DNA of 64,000 bases from Bradyrhizobium sp. 186. Lineage in GTDB: Bacteria; Pseudomonadota; Alphaproteobacteria; Rhizobiales; Xanthobacteraceae. The stretch's first letter is position 1. The number at the start of each line of letters is the position of its first letter. The translations under genes and the position numbers were made by a program. The DNA lies in assembly GCF_023101685.1 (NCBI RefSeq), contig NZ_CP082164.1, positions 3,038,001 through 3,102,000 on the forward strand, read 5' to 3'. Positions 61,874 through 64,000 of this stretch are shown here, piece after piece. Below the pieces are notes generated by a model that was given only the letters and a program-made list of their open reading frames with translations, made no database searches and was not told the DNA's origin.

Positions 61874-62130
61874 GGGCCATGCTTCCAGCGAAAGGGAAGT
61901 GATGCTGTCTACTTGTCTGATCTACCAAAACGAGGCCTTGAGTAAACCGGCCGAAAACGGCGAAATCGCGCAACGGGACCAAGACTAGCCAAAAGTCCTA
62001 TGACGATACGTCGCAAATTTCGTTTAAACGCGAACGGCTTATGCGGCTATCGGGAAATCCGGAAGAGCATTTGGCCGCCGAGGCGGCATTCACGCCGTAC
62101 AACCTCCCACGCCATCGATCATAACAGAAT

Positions 62131-62145
62131 CTTGCAACGTCTAAC
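62131..62145 (+). promoter_or_regulatory. Regulon motif upstream of the histidine kinase
   Basis: CTTGCAACGTCTAAC lies 70 bp upstream of the kinase ATG and 258 bp from the regulator start, in the shared divergent region 61874-62214. The rest of that region has no gene. Confidence 0.65.
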
Positions 62146-62214
62146 GAGCGTAAGCCGCAGCTCTCCGCCAGTATCCCCGTCGAGTTAGGTCGTACTTCCA
62201 ACGGGGAGGGTATC

Positions 62215-62883
62215 ATGCCCGCTATCGGCTCTCGGCCGAACGACAACGTCACTCGATCTCAATACGTCGCCAATCTTGACGATCAGTCGCGTGATTGGGA
62301 ACTCGTGCTGCGGGAGTCCCACCATCGGATGAAGAATACGCTGACACTGCTGGGTGCGTCAGTCCGCCGCGATTTCACACGCGCCGGTACCAGGGATGTG
62401 TCGGTCGCAGTGGACCGGTTCGAGCGGCGTATCGTCGCGTTCGGCAGGCTCTATCAACTTCTGTCTGACAACGACGACCTGTTGACAGTCTCCGTCGAGG
62501 CCTTCTTCGGAAGCCTGTGCGAAGCGCTTTCGGGAGCCGTGCTGGAGCCGGCGGGCATCCGCTGCGAGGCCGCGATCGAAAGCGGAGCGCTGTCGGCATC
62601 GCAATGTCATCGGCTCGCGCTGATGCTGACGGAACTGGTCACGAACGCGGCAAAGCATGCGTTTCCGAACAAGAATGATGCACTGATCCGTATCGACGTG
62701 GCCAATCGCGACGGCGCATGGTCTTGCACGGTGGCCGACAACGGGATCGGCGCGACCGGTCCGCTTCAGGGCACCGGCAGCCGGATCCTCGAAGGGCTCG
62801 CACGCAGCATCCGCGCCCGGATGCACGGCGAGGCGGGGCAGGGCGGGACACGGGTGACCATCGTGATGCCGGCCGCTGCTTGA
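62215..62883 (+). CDS. HWE/HisKA_2-type sensor histidine kinase, soluble
   Basis: 222 residues from ATG 62215 with GGGAGGG upstream. The phosphoacceptor His36 is in RESHHRMKNTLTLLGASV. The ATPase domain has Asn144 in LMLTELVTNAAKHAF, Asp175 in VADNGIG and a GTGSRILEGLA G-box. There is no input domain or membrane segment, so it acts in the cytoplasm, perhaps with a partner sensor. It is divergent from the giant regulator and may be controlled by it via the 62131 site. Confidence 0.88.
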   Translation: MPAIGSRPNDNVTRSQYVANLDDQSRDWELVLRESHHRMKNTLTLLGASVRRDFTRAGTRDVSVAVDRFERRIVAFGRLYQLLSDNDDLLTVSVEAFFGSLCEALSGAVLEPAGIRCEAAIESGALSASQCHRLALMLTELVTNAAKHAFPNKNDALIRIDVANRDGAWSCTVADNGIGATGPLQGTGSRILEGLARSIRARMHGEAGQGGTRVTIVMPAAA

Positions 62884-62910
62884 AGGTGGCCGAGTTTTGC
62901 TCTGCCGCCA

Positions 62911-62925
62911 CTTGCAACAGCTAAC
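62911..62925 (+). promoter_or_regulatory. Regulon motif upstream of the VOC-fold gene
   Basis: CTTGCAACAGCTAAC, 108 bp upstream of the ATG at 63034, in the same orientation as the gene. A good match to the other three sites. Confidence 0.6.
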
Positions 62926-63033
62926 GGGCCCTCACACCCCCATAACGAGCAATATTCTCCCGTCGACCCCAAAGACGTTGTGCCCAGAGGGGGCTTCGAC
63001 ACCGAACCCGCGCTTTCAAACAAGGAGTTCGAC

Positions 63034-63723
63034 ATGACAGTCGTCGGAACAGATCGCGAAATCGATGCCAAGCCATCGAAGGTTCGTGGGGTTGATTTGA
63101 AGCTCGAGATCGTCGTCATTCCCGTGTCGGATGTCGATCGTGCCAAGGCGTTCTACGCCCGCCTTGGCTGGAGGCTGGACGCCGATTTTGCCTCGGGCGA
63201 CGTTTGGCGCGTGATCCAGTTCACGCCGCCCGGCTCGGCCTGTTCTGTGATCTTCGGCAAGAACGTCACGGCCGCAGCGCCCGGCTCGGCGCGAGGATTG
63301 TATCTGATCGTCTCCGATCTGGAGGCGGCACGGAAGGATATTCTCGGCCGCGGCATCGAGGTGAGCGAACCATTCCACGGTGGCGGCGATGTTCACGCCG
63401 GGCCGGACGAGCCCTATCTGTTCGGTAGCGTTCGGGTCAACGGCGCTGACCCGACGCGCGGCAGCTATAGCTCGTTTGCATCGTTTAGCGATCCCGACGG
63501 CAACGGCTGGCTGTTCCAGGAGGTTACCGCACGACTGCCCGGGCGTATCGCTGCGAGCGATACGACGTTCACCTCGCAGAGCGAACTGGCAGGGGCGCTG
63601 CGTCGCGCGGCGGTGGCGCATGGCCAACACGAGAAGCGCACTGGCTCGCATGACGAGAACTGGGCGGATTGGTACGCCGACTACATCGTACGCGAGCAAG
63701 CCGGTCAGCCGTTGCCATCGTGA
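63034..63723 (+). CDS. VOC-superfamily (glyoxalase/dioxygenase-like) protein
   Basis: 229 residues from ATG 63034 with AAGGAG six bases upstream. LKLEIVVIPVSDVDRAKAFY, ARLGWRLDADFASGDVWRVI and FASFSDPDGNGWLFQEVTAR show the paired betaalphabetabetabeta units of the VOC fold. The glyoxalase-type His and Glu ligands are partly present (Glu in FQEVTAR). A C-terminal tail of 60 residues (AHGQHEKRTGSHDENWADWY) is unusual for the family. The substrate is unknown. Confidence 0.85.
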   Translation: MTVVGTDREIDAKPSKVRGVDLKLEIVVIPVSDVDRAKAFYARLGWRLDADFASGDVWRVIQFTPPGSACSVIFGKNVTAAAPGSARGLYLIVSDLEAARKDILGRGIEVSEPFHGGGDVHAGPDEPYLFGSVRVNGADPTRGSYSSFASFSDPDGNGWLFQEVTARLPGRIAASDTTFTSQSELAGALRRAAVAHGQHEKRTGSHDENWADWYADYIVREQAGQPLPS

Positions 63724-63727
63724 GTTG

Positions 63728-63913
63728 CAGAGATCGCTCTGCGAGAGCTTGGCGAAAGAGTGCGGTATCGCGCCGACCGATGTGGTTGTCTCGATGGTCA
63801 CGACGAGCGATGAGGATTGGTCGTTCGGAAATCGACGCGCGCAATTTCTGACCAGCGAGCTTGAGGCGGATTCGCTCGATCGCGCCAGGGCGTCTCTGAT
63901 CGCGGCGGTATAA
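63728..63913 (+). pseudogene. Tautomerase-family C-terminal fragment
   Basis: The frame from about 63728 reads ELQRSLCESLAKECGIAPTD, VVVSMVTTSDEDWSFGNRRA, QFLTSELEADSLDRARASLI. The DWSFGN-xAQF motif and the GI-P-DV-VS-V strand are those of 4-oxalocrotonate tautomerase-like proteins. The catalytic N-terminal Pro1 and first strand are missing. It directly follows the VOC gene. Confidence 0.65.
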
Positions 63914-63951
63914 CCCTCGCAATACGTACGCTTCTCCTGACGTTAGCCAAC

Positions 63952-63981
63952 ACGGCGCGATGACATTGTTCATCGCGCCGT
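63952..63981 (+). terminator. Hairpin after the tautomerase fragment
   Basis: ACGGCGCGATGA and TCATCGCGCCGT are perfect 12-bp complements with a 6-base loop, followed by ATTTGC. It lies 38 bp after the stop at 63913. Confidence 0.75.
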
Positions 63982-64000
63982 ATTTGCATGTGCATTGCGC

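Overview
The window looks like chromosome of a Bradyrhizobium-type alphaproteobacterium (Bradyrhizobium/Nitrobacteraceae). This is inferred from the high GC content, GC-rich third codon positions, Tat-exported enzymes, many very short genes of a kind I associate with this group, and dense IS630/IS66/IS110/IS4/IS256/IS3 traffic. No database search was run; all family names come from motif recognition.

1-14 kb is accessory but mostly intact. It holds a type III polyketide synthase overlapping an isoprenylcysteine methyltransferase-like gene (cut by the window edge). Next come a rhodanese-ChrB fusion with a Tat-exported ChrC-type superoxide dismutase, a dihaem cytochrome c with a decayed partial copy, an RND pump and its membrane fusion protein, an NTF2-like secreted protein, an AraC regulator, a DUF3050 (haem-oxygenase-like fold) protein and a Gly/His-rich secreted protein.

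14-49 kb is a decayed mobile-element landscape. It contains a second, broken superoxide dismutase, four fragments from three SRAP (YedK/HMCES) gene copies, and remnants of a large serine recombinase and a tyrosine integrase. A replication/mobilisation module follows: AlpA, a small protein, a primase-helicase, a dense GGACA/TGTCC repeat field, HTH proteins, a coiled-coil protein and a free-standing M41-type zinc peptidase. There are many micro-genes, several in paralogous pairs within the window. Complete-looking IS elements are two IS630, one IS4/IS50-like (with exact 9-bp target duplication), one IS110 and one IS66. A TIR-like (ThsB/DUF1863) defence-type gene is broken in three ways, a RelB/ParE-type pair has a frameshifted toxin, and a DUF736 fragment (a family typical of integrative conjugative elements) marks the right junction at about 49.3 kb.

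49-64 kb is a metabolic/regulatory block. It has two paralogous giant regulators (OmpR-type winged helix + NTPase + repeat region), of which the first is frameshifted. Between them lie a three-subunit FAD/Fe-S/cytochrome sugar- or alcohol-type dehydrogenase, alpha/beta hydrolases, a DJ-1/Hsp31-like protein and an unknown protein. An HWE/HisKA_2 histidine kinase and a VOC-fold protein follow. Four intergenic copies of a 15-bp motif, CTTGCAACNNCTAAC (one with a mismatch), all oriented with the downstream gene, suggest a local regulon around the intact regulator.
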